NCBI GenBank assembly: GCA_965217075.1
Contig: CBDCHC010000001.1
Coordinates: 1-64,000 of the forward strand
Direction of reading: 5' to 3'
DNA: 64,000 nucleotides
Origin: CBDCHC01 sp965217075
GTDB taxonomy: Bacteria; Pseudomonadota; Gammaproteobacteria; PS1; Pseudothioglobaceae
Positions 1 through 9,067 of the stretch are shown here, one piece after another. The notes under the pieces were generated by a model, which did not search any database, had not been told where the DNA came from, and saw only the letters and a list, made by a program, of their open reading frames with translations. The translations under genes and the position numbers were made by a program. Each line of letters starts with the position of its first letter. Position 1 is the stretch's first letter.

Positions 1-1010
1 CCAAGACCAACAATATCACATTGTGCATGAGTAGCATAACCTTGAAAATTACGATATAAATTTCCTTGTTTTTGCGCAATAGCAAGTGAATCTGTAGGTA
101 AGGCAAAATGATCCATACCAATATAAATATAACCTTGCGCAAGTAAAAAATTAATTGAGTATTTAAGAATTGCTAATTTTTCATTTGCTGTTGGTAGCTC
201 TAAAATATTAATACGTCTTTGTGGTTTAAATAATTTTGGCAAATGTGCATAATTAAATAAAGAAATACGTTCAGGATTGAGATCTATTACTTGCTCTAAT
301 GTGTTTTTAAAGGTAATTACTGATTGCTTTGGTAGACCGTAAATTAAATCAATACTAATAGATTTAAAGCCATTTCCTCTAGCACTATTAATTACTTCTT
401 TAGTTTGTTTAAAGCTTTGAATGCGATTAACAGCTTGTTGTACAGTAAAATTAAAATCTTGTACGCCCAAGCTAATGCGATTAAAACGCGCTTTTACTAA
501 TACTTTAATAGTTGTATTATTTACTCCTCTAGGATCAATTTCTATACTATATTCACCATCGTCTACAAAATTAAAAGAACTTTGTAGTTTATTACTTAAA
601 CTTAGAATCTCTGTATTTGATAAAAAAGTAGGTGTGCCACCACCAAAATGCATTTGTTTAACTTTACGTGTATGATCAAATAATATACTTTGCATATCAA
701 TCTCTGTAAATAATCTATTAAGATATTGTTTTGCTTTAGTCCTGTCTTTGGTAACTACTTTATTACAAGCACAATAAAAACACACAGTATCACAAAATGG
801 AATATGGCAATATAAAGATATATCCTGTTGACGATTATTACTAATTAAAACATGTTTTTCATAATCTTTTGGTGTAAATAATTTAAAGTTATTAGCTGTT
901 GGATAAGAGGTATATCTAGGACCAGATCGATTATATTTTTTAATTAAATCTAAATTAAATAAATTATAAATTTCATTTTTTAAATTTGTTTTTTGTTGAT
1001 TTTTAGTCAT
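1..1010 (-). CDS. hemN: Oxygen-independent coproporphyrinogen III oxidase (3' end cut by window)
   Basis: Radical-SAM enzyme of haem synthesis that oxidatively decarboxylates coproporphyrinogen III to protoporphyrinogen IX. Translating leftwards from the ATG at 1008-1010 gives an open frame to the window edge, about 336 residues of a family usually near 450-460. Residues 25-40 carry the HemN-specific YNRSGPRYTSYPTA segment. The iron-sulfur motif CDTVCFYCAC (C-x3-C-x2-C-x-C, near residues 73-82) and the HFGGGTPTFL glycine motif follow. The CxxxCxxCxC spacing and N-terminal segment separate true HemN from HemW. It lies downstream of ftsQ on the same strand, where ftsA and ftsZ would be expected in a normal cell-division cluster. 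The C-terminus lies outside the window. Confidence 0.95.
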   Translation of the reverse strand, partial: MTKNQQKTNLKNEIYNLFNLDLIKKYNRSGPRYTSYPTANNFKLFTPKDYEKHVLISNNRQQDISLYCHIPFCDTVCFYCACNKVVTKDRTKAKQYLNRLFTEIDMQSILFDHTRKVKQMHFGGGTPTFLSNTEILSLSNKLQSSFNFVDDGEYSIEIDPRGVNNTTIKVLVKARFNRISLGVQDFNFTVQQAVNRIQSFKQTKEVINSARGNGFKSISIDLIYGLPKQSVITFKNTLEQVIDLNPERISLFNYAHLPKLFKPQRRINILELPTANEKLAILKYSINFLLAQGYIYIGMDHFALPTDSLAIAQKQGNLYRNFQGYATHAQCDIVGL

Positions 1011-1083
1011 AAAAAAATATTTTATAAATAATACATATTATTTTAACGAATTAAAACACTATATTTATTTATATAAAAATATA

Positions 1084-1824
1084 TCAATTAATTTTTACAA
1101 AAGCATCTTTGTAACGTAAATCAATAATAGTTTTTTTAGTTATCATAAGTTTATAATAAATATTTTTTAATTTTTTTAATCTTATAAATTTATTAGGCAT
1201 AGCAACTATAATTTTAGCGCCATTATTTAAAACAATAGTATCTATTTTATTATTATTTATAATTTTTTTAATTTTAATACCTAATATATTAAAATACTTT
1301 TTACTGTTATTATAAGTTATTATTGCTTGGCTTTTATTGCTGATAATGTAATACTTGTTATTTTTGATTGTTTTATTAATAATTATTAGTCTGCCTGTTT
1401 TAGTAATATATCCCTTGGTCTTATTGTTATCGCTTAAGTAATTAGCCACTATTTCAAAATTAGTTATAGTTATATTTATACTGTTTAATTTTCTATTTAT
1501 TTTTAATTTTTTAATAAATTTAAATGAATGCAGAATATCATTTTTTATTTGCCATAAATTAAGAAATATCTTATTTTTAACTAAAGGCTTAACGTATAAT
1601 TTTAATTGCTCAATATTAGTATAATTTTCATTAGCATAAACTATATTTATCTTATCTATATATAAAAAATTTATTGATTTATAAAAAATAAAAACTATTA
1701 CTATAAATAATAATATTAGAGCTATTTTTTTTTGCAAAAATACAACTATTTTTTTAATATTATCAGTAATAATACCTTTTATATATCTTTGTTTTTTAGG
1801 CTTTAATATTTTAATTTTAGCCAT
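1084..1824 (-). CDS. ftsQ: Cell division protein FtsQ
   Basis: Bitopic inner-membrane divisome protein that links early division proteins to FtsB/FtsL and septal synthesis. The 246-residue product has a basic cytoplasmic tail, one membrane helix at about residues 33-52, a POTRA-like region starting near 'IDKINIVYAN', and the C-terminal family motif DLRYKDAFVKIN (compare DLRY-x-x-G-F in other FtsQ). Similarity is low but position and topology fit. It overlaps the end of ddl by 8 bp, as in the classical dcw cluster. ftsA and ftsZ do not follow; hemN does. The sequence is very rich in Ile, Asn and Lys, in line with the base composition. Confidence 0.88.
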   Translation of the reverse strand: MAKIKILKPKKQRYIKGIITDNIKKIVVFLQKKIALILLFIVIVFIFYKSINFLYIDKINIVYANENYTNIEQLKLYVKPLVKNKIFLNLWQIKNDILHSFKFIKKLKINRKLNSINITITNFEIVANYLSDNNKTKGYITKTGRLIIINKTIKNNKYYIISNKSQAIITYNNSKKYFNILGIKIKKIINNNKIDTIVLNNGAKIIVAMPNKFIRLKKLKNIYYKLMITKKTIIDLRYKDAFVKIN

Positions 1825-2710
1825 TTAAGATTTTAACTATTAAATCATCAAAATCAATACCACACTCTTTTGCTGCCATAGGCACTATAGAATGAGTAGT
1901 TAAGCCCGGCACAGTGTTTACCTCTAATATATAAGTGCTATCATCTTTTATTATAAAATCCACTCTAGCCCAGTCTTTTATTTGCATAATTTTAGATATT
2001 TTTTTTGTAATTTTTATTAAATTATTTAAAATGCCATTAGATAGTACAGCAGGGCAAATATATTTTGTATCATTATTAATATATTTAGCATTATAATCGT
2101 AAAAACCGTTAGGAGTTACAATTTCAACTACTGGCAGTATTTGTTCTTTGAGAATAGAGACGCTATATTCTTTAGCTATTATCCATTGTTCAATAATAAT
2201 ATTATTATCATAACTAAAAGCCATAGATAGTGCTTTATTTATTTCACTTTTTCTACAAACTTTACTAATACCAATACTAGATCCTTGAGTAGTAGGTTTA
2301 ACTGCCCAAGGTAGTGGAAAATTTATATCTGGAATATTGCAATTTTTATTTAAAATTATAGACTCTATTACTGGCAAATTATGCGTTAAACAAATTTCTT
2401 TAGTAATAGACTTGTCCATACAATTTTTAGATGTAGTAGCATTACTACCAGTATAATTAATATTTCTTTGCTCTAATTCTTTTTGAATAAAACCATCTTC
2501 TCCGCCTTTACCATGCAATGCAATAAATACTTTTTTTATATTATAACTCCATAATTTATCTAAATTATTACCATACCAATCAAATGATTGGCATGTCAAG
2601 CCTTTATTTTTAAGCGCCTTGAGCACAGCATTGCCGCTATTTAATGATACTTCTCTTTCATTAGAATTACCACCCATTAATACAATTATCAATCCTTTAT
2701 TTTTTTTCAT
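1817..2710 (-). CDS. ddlB: D-alanine--D-alanine ligase
   Basis: ATP-grasp ligase that joins two D-alanines for the UDP-MurNAc-pentapeptide. At 297 residues it is normal length. The N-terminus carries LMGGNSNEREVSLNSG, which is the substrate-binding segment, then ALHGKGGEDGFIQ. The central part has the ATP-grasp lysine and glycine loop (AVKPTTQGSSIGISK), and the metal/ATP-binding end is ILEVNTVPGLTTHSIVPMAA. It sits two bases downstream of murB and overlaps ftsQ, so the block is almost certainly co-transcribed from murC. Confidence 0.97.
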   Translation of the reverse strand: MKKNKGLIIVLMGGNSNEREVSLNSGNAVLKALKNKGLTCQSFDWYGNNLDKLWSYNIKKVFIALHGKGGEDGFIQKELEQRNINYTGSNATTSKNCMDKSITKEICLTHNLPVIESIILNKNCNIPDINFPLPWAVKPTTQGSSIGISKVCRKSEINKALSMAFSYDNNIIIEQWIIAKEYSVSILKEQILPVVEIVTPNGFYDYNAKYINNDTKYICPAVLSNGILNNLIKITKKISKIMQIKDWARVDFIIKDDSTYILEVNTVPGLTTHSIVPMAAKECGIDFDDLIVKILNG

Positions 2711-2712
2711 TT

Positions 2713-3535
2713 TTATTTAATAATTACAACTTCAGTTTCAAGTAGTATTTTATATTTTTTTAACACTATTTTTTGTATATGACTTATTAAATCTATTATA
2801 TTTTGACTGCTAGCAGTACCAGTATTTATAATAAAATTTGCATGTTTAGATGATACACAAGCGCCTCCTATGCAAAAAGATTTAAGTTTACAATCTTCAA
2901 TTAATTTAGCAGCAAAATTATCTACAGGATTTTTAAAAACACTACCGCAGTTAGCACTACCTATTGGTTGTCTTGCATATTTTTTATGCTTAATATCTAT
3001 TATTGAATTATTATCAAAAATAAATTGTGCTGATAAAAAAAAATTCATCTTTAAATTTAGGGATAATTTTTCTATAATTTATTACAAAATCATTTTTATT
3101 TCTATTGTGAATATTGCCATTTTTATCCATAGTTTTTACTGCGATAACAAACTGCCATATTTCTTTATTAAAACAACCAGCATTCATTTGTAAAGCCCCT
3201 CCAACCGTACCTGGAATAACACTTATAAAATTTGCTCCATTTTGCTTATGTTGTCCAGCAAATTTAGATAATTTTGCAAGAGAAACACCTGACTGTGCTG
3301 AGATTATGTTATTAGCAACAGTGATTTTATTTAGTAGTTTAGTATGAATAACTATGCCGTCAAATCCTTTGTCTTTGACTAATAAATTACTGCCAAGACC
3401 AAGTAATAAAATCTCTTTATCGTTATCTTGTAAAATTTGTGTTAACTCTTGATAGTTATCAGTTAAATATATTTTGCTATACCCGCCAACTCTAAAAGTA
3501 GTATATTTTCTTAACTCTTCAATTATTATTTGCAT
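2713..3535 (-). CDS. murB: UDP-N-acetylenolpyruvoylglucosamine reductase, split by a poly-T frameshift
   Basis: FAD enzyme that reduces UDP-GlcNAc-enolpyruvate to UDP-MurNAc, an essential step of peptidoglycan synthesis. The N-terminal part (3535 down to about 3043) has the FAD-binding features GLGSNLLVKDKGFDG and VIPGTVGGALQMNAG. The C-terminal part (to 2713) has the catalytic segment GSANCGSVFKNP and the ending TEVVIIK. The two parts lie in different frames. They meet at a run of nine T on the coding strand (3035-3043); with eight T the join reads KDEFFLSAQFIFD without loss. The joined protein is about 273 residues, short for a MurB but with all blocks. Because the gene is essential and both flanks are well conserved, slippage or an assembly error is more likely than a pseudogene. 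It overlaps murC by 17 bp. Confidence 0.9.
3035..3043 (-). other. Nine-T homopolymer at the murB frame change
   Basis: The run reads A9 on the plus strand. Genomic frame gives residues EFFFISTIYF then a stop; removal of one base continues the MurB sequence (EFFLSAQFIF). Such runs are known sites of RNA-polymerase slippage in AT-rich endosymbionts, so a fraction of transcripts could restore the frame. Confidence 0.8.
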
Positions 3536-4919
3536 ATTTATAAATAAATTTATTGCTTATATCGCCAACATCTCCAGCACCCATAGTAAGCAATATATCA
3601 TTATGTTGACAAATATTTATAAAAATATTAATACTATCGATTAAATTTTTTGCCACTATTACTTTATTATTAGAGCGTGCTCTAATTAAATTTGCCAGTG
3701 AAGTAGAATTAATATTAGCTATTTCATGTTCTTTTGCACTATAAACTGGCAATAAAATTAATACTTTAATTTGGCTAAGTTCTTTAGCAAAATCATCAAA
3801 TAAATCTTGTAATCTTGAATACCTATGCGGCTGAAAAATAACTACCAATCTATTATTTGCATATGCTTGTTCAAAAGTATTTACTACCATAGAAATGGCA
3901 TTTGGGTGATGTGCGTAATCATCAAAAATAATTATATTTTTTCTACTTATAATAATACTTCCCTTATAATCCAATCTTCTCTTTATGCCAGAAAAATTTG
4001 CCAAAGCTTTAGCGATAATTTTTGTTGCTATTTTTAACTCTAAACAAATAGCAATAGCTGCTAAAGAGTTAAGTATATTATGTTTGCCAATTAAATTTAA
4101 TTTCACTATAAAACTATGGTTTTTATTTATTAATAAAAATTCAGTAGTATTTTTTTTATAACAAATATTATTAGCCATGTAATCTGCTTTATTATTAATA
4201 CCGTAACTAATAATTTGTCTATTTACTTTATTGATAATTTTCTTAATACCAGTATCGTCAACACACATTACACATAAACCATAAAAAGGTAAATTAGCTA
4301 TAAATTTTATAAAAGCTTCTTGTAATTTCAGATAACTATTATCATAGGCAATTAGGTGATCTCTGTCAATATTAGTTACCACGCTTAGCATTGGTTGTAA
4401 ATATAAAAAAGAAGCATCGCTTTCATCTGCTTCAGCTATTAAATAATTACTATCTCCTAATTTATTACTACTACCGTAGGTATGTAGAATACCACCAATA
4501 ATATAAGTAGGATCTAATTTTGCTTGAGTTAAAATATGTGTTATTAAGCTAGTTGTTGTAGTTTTTCCGTGTGTACCGCTAATAGCAATACCAAAACGAA
4601 AACGCATAATTTCTGCTAACATTTCTGCTCTTGGAACTACAGGTATTTTATTATCTTTAGCGTATTCTAATTCAATATTATTATTATCAATAGCCGATGA
4701 ATATACCACAGCATCAATATTAAATAAGTTTTTTATATTATGATGATAATAAATATTAACACCTAGTTCGCTAAGCCTTTTAGTATTATCGCTTATAGAC
4801 AAATCAGAACCGCTAATTTTATAGCCCAAATTATATAACACCTCAGCTAAGCCGTTCATACCAGAGCCGCCAATACCAATAAAATGTATATTTTTTAATC
4901 TAAATTTAATATCTATCAT
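3519..4919 (-). CDS. murC: UDP-N-acetylmuramate--L-alanine ligase
   Basis: Mur ligase that adds L-alanine to UDP-MurNAc in the cytoplasm. At 466 residues it is normal length. The N-terminal Rossmann domain starts IHFIGIGGSGMNGLAEVL, the ATP-binding P-loop is ISGTHGKTTTTSLI near residue 113, and EADESDASFL plus the C-terminal DDYAHHPNAI and FQPHRYSR motifs are all present. It starts the leftward murC-murB-ddl-ftsQ block and faces lptD divergently; the 91-bp gap to lptD should hold both promoters. Start ATG at 4917-4919 places the glycine motif at the usual distance. Confidence 0.98.
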   Translation of the reverse strand: MIDIKFRLKNIHFIGIGGSGMNGLAEVLYNLGYKISGSDLSISDNTKRLSELGVNIYYHHNIKNLFNIDAVVYSSAIDNNNIELEYAKDNKIPVVPRAEMLAEIMRFRFGIAISGTHGKTTTTSLITHILTQAKLDPTYIIGGILHTYGSSNKLGDSNYLIAEADESDASFLYLQPMLSVVTNIDRDHLIAYDNSYLKLQEAFIKFIANLPFYGLCVMCVDDTGIKKIINKVNRQIISYGINNKADYMANNICYKKNTTEFLLINKNHSFIVKLNLIGKHNILNSLAAIAICLELKIATKIIAKALANFSGIKRRLDYKGSIIISRKNIIIFDDYAHHPNAISMVVNTFEQAYANNRLVVIFQPHRYSRLQDLFDDFAKELSQIKVLILLPVYSAKEHEIANINSTSLANLIRARSNNKVIVAKNLIDSINIFINICQHNDILLTMGAGDVGDISNKFIYKYANNN

Positions 4920-5010
4920 TGTGCTATTTTATAATAGCTGGCGAACTAAATAGAATTATTAAAATTAATTACATTAAAATGATTGTGTTTTATTTTTATT
5001 AAGATTTTAT

Positions 5011-7119
5011 ATGTATAGGTTTATATTTTTTTATTTAATCATATCTCTGACTCTTGCAGATAATAGTTATACATGTGATAATAAAAAAAATCTTTTTACT
5101 TTTCAAAAAAAGTATAGCACAAATAATAAAATAAATGCTAGTGCTAAGCATAGTTCTATTAAAGATAATATTTATTATTTAAATGGTGATGTAGAAATTA
5201 TGCTAAAAAATTATATTATTAATGCTGATAATATTAATATTAATAAAAAGAAAAAAATAGCTCAAGCATCAGGTAATGTTAAATTACAATTACGTGATTT
5301 TTTATTAACAACAAATAATTTATCTATTAATGCCAGCGATATGTCATTTAAGGCTGATGATGCCAAATATAATTATTTAAAAACCGGAGAAAATGGTAAG
5401 GCAAAAAATATTAATCTTAATAACAATGTATTAATTCTTAAAGATGTTAGTTATTCATTATGCGCCATAAATAAAAAACAGGATTGGCAAATCAAAGCCA
5501 GTGAAATTATTCTGGATAAAAAAAATAACAAGGGCAAAATAAAACATGTTAGATTTAATTTTTTTGATATTCCTATCTTTTATTTTCCAGTTTTTTATTG
5601 GGCGTTAGAGGGTAGGACTACTGGTATTTTATTGCCAGGACTTAGTAATTATAGTAATAACAAAGATAGTGGTTATGAGTTAAAGATACCTTACTACTTT
5701 AATATAGCACCTGATAAAGATTTGCTTTTAACTGCTAAATATTTATCTAGTAGAGGATTAGGAATTAATAGTTTATATAGGCAGTTATTAGCTAAAAATA
5801 AAGCCGATGGTTATTTAGAAAGTGATATTAGATTAATTAAAGATAAAATAAATAATAAAAAAAGGTGGCTTGGTAAAATAAAATTTAATAAAAAAATCAC
5901 TGATAAGATAAAAATTAACTTAAATTTAAATAAAATATCTGATAAATTATATTTTGAAGAAATTGAAAATAGTGGCACAGATATTAGATATTTGTATTCT
6001 AATGCAACTCTATCATATAAAAATAATAATAACCAAACATCAGCTTATATAAGTGCTAACACTACACAAACTATAAATAATGGAGAAGACTATTATATAA
6101 AAGATTTAGATTTGTATGCTAAACAATCTTTTAAAAAATTTATTAATACTGATATAGTTTTTTCTACTGTAAAATTTTCTCATAAAGATAATTCTCGTCA
6201 AACAGGTATTAGAAGTTATGCTGATATAACTTTTAATAAAAAAATTACTAATTTAAATTATTGGTTAAATCCAAGTATAAATATTAATACTGCATACTAT
6301 AATTTAGCAAATAATACTAATAAAAAACGCACTATTTATAGCTTTAAGTTAGATAGTAAATTATTTTTTATTAAAAAAATGTCATTATTTAATACTAAAA
6401 TAAAACAAAACTTAGTGCCAGAAATTGCATATCTATATACTCCAAAAATAGATCAACAAACACTACCTAATTTTGATTCTGAACAGTTAATACTTAGTTA
6501 TGATAATTTATTTTCTAATAGAGATTTCTCTAGCATAGATAGAATAAATGCAAAAAATAATATAGCTTTAGGGATTAGCTCTGATTTTATTGATGATGAT
6601 AATGGTAATACTTATGCAACTTTAAAATTAGCTCGTTCGTTTAATATTAAAAATAATAATAAATCTAATATGCTATTAACTGCTAATTTTTTTATCAATA
6701 ATATAACTATTAATAATACCATAGAATTTAATAATGTTATATTAGAGCAGCATAGCGTGATTGATTATAAAAAAAATGGCATTAAATTTGCTGGTATAGC
6801 TTATCACCATACTAAAAAAAATAACGATAAAAATATAGAAATATATGCTTCATACCCAATGCAAAATAATAACCATATATTTGGCACTATAAATAAATCG
6901 TTAGATACTAATAAAACTAATCGCATTACTTTTGGTTATACTTATAATTCTTGTTGTTTTTCTATTATAATAGCTCATTTTAAAAAATTACATACTCCAG
7001 ATAATAGTTATAATAATCGTACTAGTATTAGACTAGTATTAAAGGGTTTTAGCTCTACTGGTAGGTCTTTTATTAAAAAAATTAAAAAAGAAATTCCTAA
7101 TTATTTACCAAAATTATAA
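5011..7119 (+). CDS. lptD: LPS-assembly protein LptD
   Basis: Outer-membrane beta-barrel that inserts lipopolysaccharide into the outer leaflet. The 702-residue product begins with a signal peptide (hydrophobic stretch at residues 3-17, then LADNSYTC). An N-terminal OstA/LptA-like jellyroll with repeated DNININ and NLSINASDMSF strands spans about residues 35-180. The conserved PIFYFPVFYWALEGRTTGILLPGLS transition lies near 185-215, and the long barrel ends with NSCCFSIIIAHF and LVLKGFSSTG. The Cys pairs expected in LptD (residue 22 region, and CC near 650) are present. It is shorter than the roughly 780-residue E. coli protein. rlmB follows two bases later. Confidence 0.93.
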   Translation: MYRFIFFYLIISLTLADNSYTCDNKKNLFTFQKKYSTNNKINASAKHSSIKDNIYYLNGDVEIMLKNYIINADNININKKKKIAQASGNVKLQLRDFLLTTNNLSINASDMSFKADDAKYNYLKTGENGKAKNINLNNNVLILKDVSYSLCAINKKQDWQIKASEIILDKKNNKGKIKHVRFNFFDIPIFYFPVFYWALEGRTTGILLPGLSNYSNNKDSGYELKIPYYFNIAPDKDLLLTAKYLSSRGLGINSLYRQLLAKNKADGYLESDIRLIKDKINNKKRWLGKIKFNKKITDKIKINLNLNKISDKLYFEEIENSGTDIRYLYSNATLSYKNNNNQTSAYISANTTQTINNGEDYYIKDLDLYAKQSFKKFINTDIVFSTVKFSHKDNSRQTGIRSYADITFNKKITNLNYWLNPSININTAYYNLANNTNKKRTIYSFKLDSKLFFIKKMSLFNTKIKQNLVPEIAYLYTPKIDQQTLPNFDSEQLILSYDNLFSNRDFSSIDRINAKNNIALGISSDFIDDDNGNTYATLKLARSFNIKNNNKSNMLLTANFFINNITINNTIEFNNVILEQHSVIDYKKNGIKFAGIAYHHTKKNNDKNIEIYASYPMQNNNHIFGTINKSLDTNKTNRITFGYTYNSCCFSIIIAHFKKLHTPDNSYNNRTSIRLVLKGFSSTGRSFIKKIKKEIPNYLPKL

Positions 7120-7120
7120 A

Positions 7121-7843
7121 ATGATTATCAATGGCTTTCATGCAATTAACGGCGTACTTTTAAATAATAGCAACAATATTATTGAAATTTTTATCAATAA
7201 AGATAGAAATGATATACGTATCAATAACGTATTAACAAAAATTAAAAGAACTCAAATAACTCTACATAGAGTTTCTAAGGATAAATTAAATCAATTAACA
7301 AAAAATGCCAGTCACCAAGGAATTGCAGCAAGAATAATTAACAATAATATTGCAACCTTTAATGAGCTAAAAGATTTTATAAAAACAGAACAATTAAAGT
7401 TAATTTTAATTTTAGATGGTATTACTGACCCACATAATTTAGGAGCATGCTTACGTAGCGCTAATGCTTTTGCTGTTGATTGTGTTATTTTAACTAAAAA
7501 TGGTAGCGCTGATTTTAATGAAATAGTTTATAAGAGTTCAACTGGGGCTGTTAGTAATTTAAAAATTTTTAAGGTAGTAAACTTAGTCCGTAGCATTAAA
7601 TTATTACAACAAAATGATGTTTGGGTATTAGGCTTAGACGCTAATGCTACAAATGATATAAATAAACAAAATATTAATACTAAATTAGCAGTTATTATGG
7701 GTGCAGAAGGTAAGGGGCTAAGGAGATTAGTTAAAGAAAATTGCGATTATTTAGTAAAAATTCCAATTGATAATAATGTAGATAGTCTAAATGTTGCCGT
7801 AGCTACTGGTATTGCTCTATTTAGCATTAAAACAAATTTATAA
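7121..7843 (+). CDS. rlmB: 23S rRNA (guanosine-2'-O)-methyltransferase RlmB
   Basis: SPOUT (TrmH-family) methyltransferase expected to methylate G2251 in the peptidyl-transferase P loop. The 240-residue product has the N-terminal substrate-binding domain beginning IINGFHAINGVL. The knotted SAM-binding domain follows, with motifs ILDGITDPHNLGACLRSANAF, VIMGAEGKGLRRLVKENCD and IPIDNNVDSLNVAVATGIALF. These are specific for the SpoU class, and the N-terminal domain favours RlmB over TrmL. Its start lies two bases after the lptD stop, so it is probably translated from the same transcript. Confidence 0.93.
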   Translation: MIINGFHAINGVLLNNSNNIIEIFINKDRNDIRINNVLTKIKRTQITLHRVSKDKLNQLTKNASHQGIAARIINNNIATFNELKDFIKTEQLKLILILDGITDPHNLGACLRSANAFAVDCVILTKNGSADFNEIVYKSSTGAVSNLKIFKVVNLVRSIKLLQQNDVWVLGLDANATNDINKQNINTKLAVIMGAEGKGLRRLVKENCDYLVKIPIDNNVDSLNVAVATGIALFSIKTNL

Positions 7844-7844
7844 T

Positions 7845-8165
7845 ATGTATAGGTTATTAATACTAATTTTTAATTTATTTAAAATTTGGCGTTTTATTTT
7901 AAGTAAAAAATTTAGAAAAGATTATATTGTTAAATTTAGAAAAATGAGTCTTACACGTAAATTTATAAAAATCTTTTTTATAATAATAACTCTTATTATA
8001 AATATAAGCGCATTATCTTTAATATTTCATTTGTTTACAGCTAAAGAAGATATAATAAAAATTAATAATACTGTTGATGTGTGTCATTATAAAGATAGTA
8101 GTTATAATTATGATATTTGTCAGTGTGATTACAATAATCAATTATATGATGATGAGTGTTTTTAA
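7845..8165 (+). CDS. Small membrane-anchored protein of unknown function
   Basis: Start chosen at the ATG of 7845, directly after the rlmB stop; a longer frame would overlap rlmB. The product of about 106 residues starts with a hydrophobic segment (YRLLILIFNLFKIW), then a basic stretch (KKFRKDYIVKFRKMSLTRKF), a clear membrane helix around residues 48-66 (IFFIIITLIINISALSLIFH) and an acidic tail with four cysteines. No family recognised. It could be a small membrane protein specific to this lineage. The stop at 8165 converges on sucD. Confidence 0.5.
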   Translation: MYRLLILIFNLFKIWRFILSKKFRKDYIVKFRKMSLTRKFIKIFFIIITLIINISALSLIFHLFTAKEDIIKINNTVDVCHYKDSSYNYDICQCDYNNQLYDDECF

Positions 8166-8176
8166 GAACATAGTTT

Positions 8177-9067
8177 TTATAAATTTTTATATTCTTTTAA
8201 AGCTAAAATAACACTACTTCCTATACTATCTAAGGTTTTTGCCATAAATACTCCAGATTTTTCTAATGCATTAATTTTATCAATTGCTTTACCGTTACCA
8301 GAATTTATTATGGCACCAGCATGCCCCATACGCTTACCTACAGGCGCTGATACCCCAGCAATATAAGCAATAACTGGTTTGGAGACATTATTTTTAATAT
8401 AATGAGCTGCTTCTTCTTCAGCATTACCGCCAATCTCACCAATTAAAATAATAGCTTTAGTTTCTTTGTCTTTTTCAAATAAAGCCAAACAATCAATAAA
8501 ATTCATACCAATAATAGGATCGCCACCAATACCTATGCAAGTACTTTGCCCTAAATTAATATCACTAGTTTGCTTTACTGCCTCATAAGTAAGAGTGCCA
8601 GAACGAGATATAATGCCAATATTGCCTTTTTTATGGATACTAACTGGCATAATTCCTACTCTACACTCATCTACAGTAATAATACCAGGGCAATTTGGGC
8701 CAATTAACTTTGATTTAGTGCCTGTTAAAGCTGCTACCACCTTTAACATATCTAAAATAGGAATACCTTCTGTAATACAAACAATAATTTCAATTTCTGC
8801 TTCAATTGCTTCAATAATACTATTTTTAGCAAATTGTGGTGGTACAAAAATCATTGACGCCATATTGTCACCACCTATAGTACGTTTTAATTCAGAAACT
8901 GTATTAAAAACCGGTTTATTTAAATGAGTTTGACCGCCTTTATTAGGAGTAACTCCTGCAATAAAATTACTACCATATAAAATAGATTGCTCTGAATGAA
9001 ATGTACCTTGTTTGCCAGTAAATCCCTGGCAAATTACTTTAGTTTTTTTATTTATTAAAATACTCAT
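8177..9067 (-). CDS. sucD: Succinyl-CoA synthetase alpha subunit
   Basis: Alpha subunit of succinyl-CoA ligase, which carries the phosphohistidine intermediate and the CoA site. The 296-residue product is full length. It shows the CoA-binding Rossmann part (CQGFTGKQGTFHSEQS), VGIMPVSIHKKGNIGIISRSGTLTYE, and the active-site region KPVIAYIAGVSAPVGKRMGHAGAI with the catalytic His in GHAGAI. It overlaps the sucC stop by 4 bp, so the pair is translationally coupled. The enzyme indicates at least part of a TCA cycle. Confidence 0.98.
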   Translation of the reverse strand: MSILINKKTKVICQGFTGKQGTFHSEQSILYGSNFIAGVTPNKGGQTHLNKPVFNTVSELKRTIGGDNMASMIFVPPQFAKNSIIEAIEAEIEIIVCITEGIPILDMLKVVAALTGTKSKLIGPNCPGIITVDECRVGIMPVSIHKKGNIGIISRSGTLTYEAVKQTSDINLGQSTCIGIGGDPIIGMNFIDCLALFEKDKETKAIILIGEIGGNAEEEAAHYIKNNVSKPVIAYIAGVSAPVGKRMGHAGAIINSGNGKAIDKINALEKSGVFMAKTLDSIGSSVILALKEYKNL

